From assembly GCA_002402125.1 (NCBI GenBank), contig NVVG01000218.1, positions 1,308 through 7,267 of the forward strand: a stretch of DNA of 5,960 bases, in the 5' to 3' direction. The translations under genes were made by a program, and so were the position numbers. Of the stretch, positions 5,801 to 5,960 are shown one piece after another (position 1 is the stretch's first letter; each line of letters starts with the position of its first letter). The stretch is from Moraxellaceae bacterium (GTDB taxonomy: Bacteria > Pseudomonadota > Gammaproteobacteria > Pseudomonadales > Ketobacteraceae). The notes under the pieces are model-generated. The model was given only the letters and a program-made list of their open reading frames with translations, made no database searches and was not told the origin of the DNA.

Positions 5801-5960
5801 CATGTCCTGCAAGCGCAGTTCGGCTCCTTCCACATTATCATTTAATAAGGCACGGCCTATTTCGCCCTGTTTGCCACCAGACAGCGCGATTAAACCTTCA
5901 CTTTTTTCCGCTAAGAATTCCCGCTTTACTACAGGTCTGCCAGTACCCTGCCCGGTCAAA
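2804..5960 (-). CDS. dnaE: DNA polymerase III subunit alpha (replicative polymerase), N-terminus missing
   Basis: This is the catalytic subunit of the replicative polymerase holoenzyme. The window holds the last 1051 residues; by alignment with the 1160-residue E. coli protein about 105-110 N-terminal residues lie beyond 5960. The first in-window codon is an internal TTG, not a start. Numbered from that codon, the end of the PHP domain includes ATNDVHFI (93-100). The polymerase core has GPGRGSGAGSLVAY (257-269) and PDFDVDF (297-303). Asp298 and Asp300, with Asp452 in FDFLGLRT, match E. coli catalytic Asp401, Asp403 and Asp555. Further on are FRPGPLGSGMVDDFIARKHGR (535-555), YGFNKSHSAAYALVSYQT (646-663), a helix-hairpin-helix KKLNRRSLESLIRAGAFD (764-781), a clamp-binding motif MADMF (812-816), an OB fold (about 884-960) and the tau-binding C-terminal domain. 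Nothing indicates a frameshift. The E. coli clamp motif begins with Gln; here it is Met. accA follows 230 bp downstream. Confidence 0.98.
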   Translation of the reverse strand, partial: LTGQGTGRPVVKREFLAEKSEGLIALSGGKQGEIGRALLNDNVEGAELRLQDMLAMFPNRFYLELQRTGRNDDETYLHQAVELATRHNVPVVATNDVHFISKDEFDAHDVRVCIREGWTVDTKDRAHAYSEEQYLRTPEEMIELFSDIPEAVINTIEIAKRCSVEIPLGTYYLPDFPVPEGMTIDTFLESESEKGLEERLDFLFDRSAPDFAEIRKAYDERLRIELDVIIEMGFPGYFLIVADFIQWSKNNGVPVGPGRGSGAGSLVAYVLKITDLDPLEYDLLFERFLNPERVSMPDFDVDFCMDGRDRVIDYVAQKYGRNAVCQIITYGSMAAKAVVRDVGRVYGKSYGFVDRIAKLIPFEVGMTLPRAMEEEPQLQELFDNDEEARELLTMALKLEGLTRNVGKHAGGVVIAPSALTNYVPLYCDDEGNNLVTQFDKDDVEEAGLVKFDFLGLRTLTIVDWALKTINPVLEQQNKEPINIDAIPLDDKPTFDLLRRADTTAVFQLESRGMKDLIKKLKPSVFEDIVALVALFRPGPLGSGMVDDFIARKHGRQKVDYPHPDLEPVLNTTYGTILYQEQVMLIPQILAGFSLGGADLLRRAMGKKKAEVMAQQRTVFADGCEKNGIDAALATSIFDTMEFFAAYGFNKSHSAAYALVSYQTAWLKAHYPAAFMAAVMSADMDNTDKIVILVDDCRSMKLSIVPPDVSVSQYKFTVNEGGEIVYGLGAIKGLGEGPIEAIIEGREGGGTYKDLFEFCRRVNMKKLNRRSLESLIRAGAFDNLNSNRATIMASLPDAVQAADQYMQNKSAGMADMFGGGEDAEELGGEYTQAHPWSDDERLNGEKNTLGIYLTGHPIDQYEKELANFISSRIKDVKPGGRGSRSIIAGLAIASRTMTNKRGAKMSFITLDDKSGRIDVSVFADVYEEYKDLIVKDAILVVEGEISVDEYAGGLKVVVRKMFSIAQARENYARMVTLSIDQGVVGEGFAGQLHRLLEPYRAQDGCRVRIDYQRSDAKGRVYLGGDWNIKPSPDLLTQLEQLCGNKSLSVSYR

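Noticed and set aside
5957..5959. TTG as a start codon for dnaE
   Set aside because: The sequence around it aligns with about residues 105-110 of E. coli DnaE, so it is an internal leucine codon of a gene running out of the window.

Overview
The window looks like chromosomal DNA of a gammaproteobacterium, probably marine or environmental and of moderate GC. The main evidence is a DnaE and an AccA that can be aligned from memory with the Escherichia coli proteins almost without gaps, in the order dnaE-accA that is typical of the group. A closer placement, such as Cellvibrionales or Spongiibacteraceae, is only a guess.

All four genes lie on the minus strand, so transcription runs from high to low coordinates. 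From 5960 down to 2804 is dnaE, the catalytic alpha subunit of DNA polymerase III. About the first 105-110 residues, the N-terminal part of the PHP domain, lie outside the window. A 230-bp spacer (2574-2803) follows, with an imperfect 20-bp palindrome over the dnaE stop codon and a weak AT-rich promoter candidate for accA. Next is accA (1620-2573), the alpha subunit of the acetyl-CoA carboxylase carboxyltransferase, which is best started at an internal ATG. After a 62-bp spacer holding two small inverted repeats comes a TSUP (TauE/SafE) family membrane transporter (772-1557). A 238-bp spacer (534-771) follows, dominated by a near-perfect long inverted repeat (634-742) that resembles a REP/MITE-type element. 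Last is a lipoprotein gene (1-533) whose 3' end is cut off by the window; its body resembles the DUF2057 (YccT/CsgI-like) family.

dnaE and accA supply chromosome replication and the first committed step of fatty-acid synthesis, and they are neighbours in many gammaproteobacteria. The transporter and the lipoprotein look like later or accessory neighbours. The usual next gene in related genomes, tilS, is not seen after accA.

No defence, mobile-gene, CRISPR or RNA-gene system is visible. The items most worth a second look are the inverted-repeat element, the paired hairpins between accA and the transporter, the strong AC/GT strand asymmetry in the transporter gene, and the Gln-to-Met change in the DnaE clamp-binding motif.
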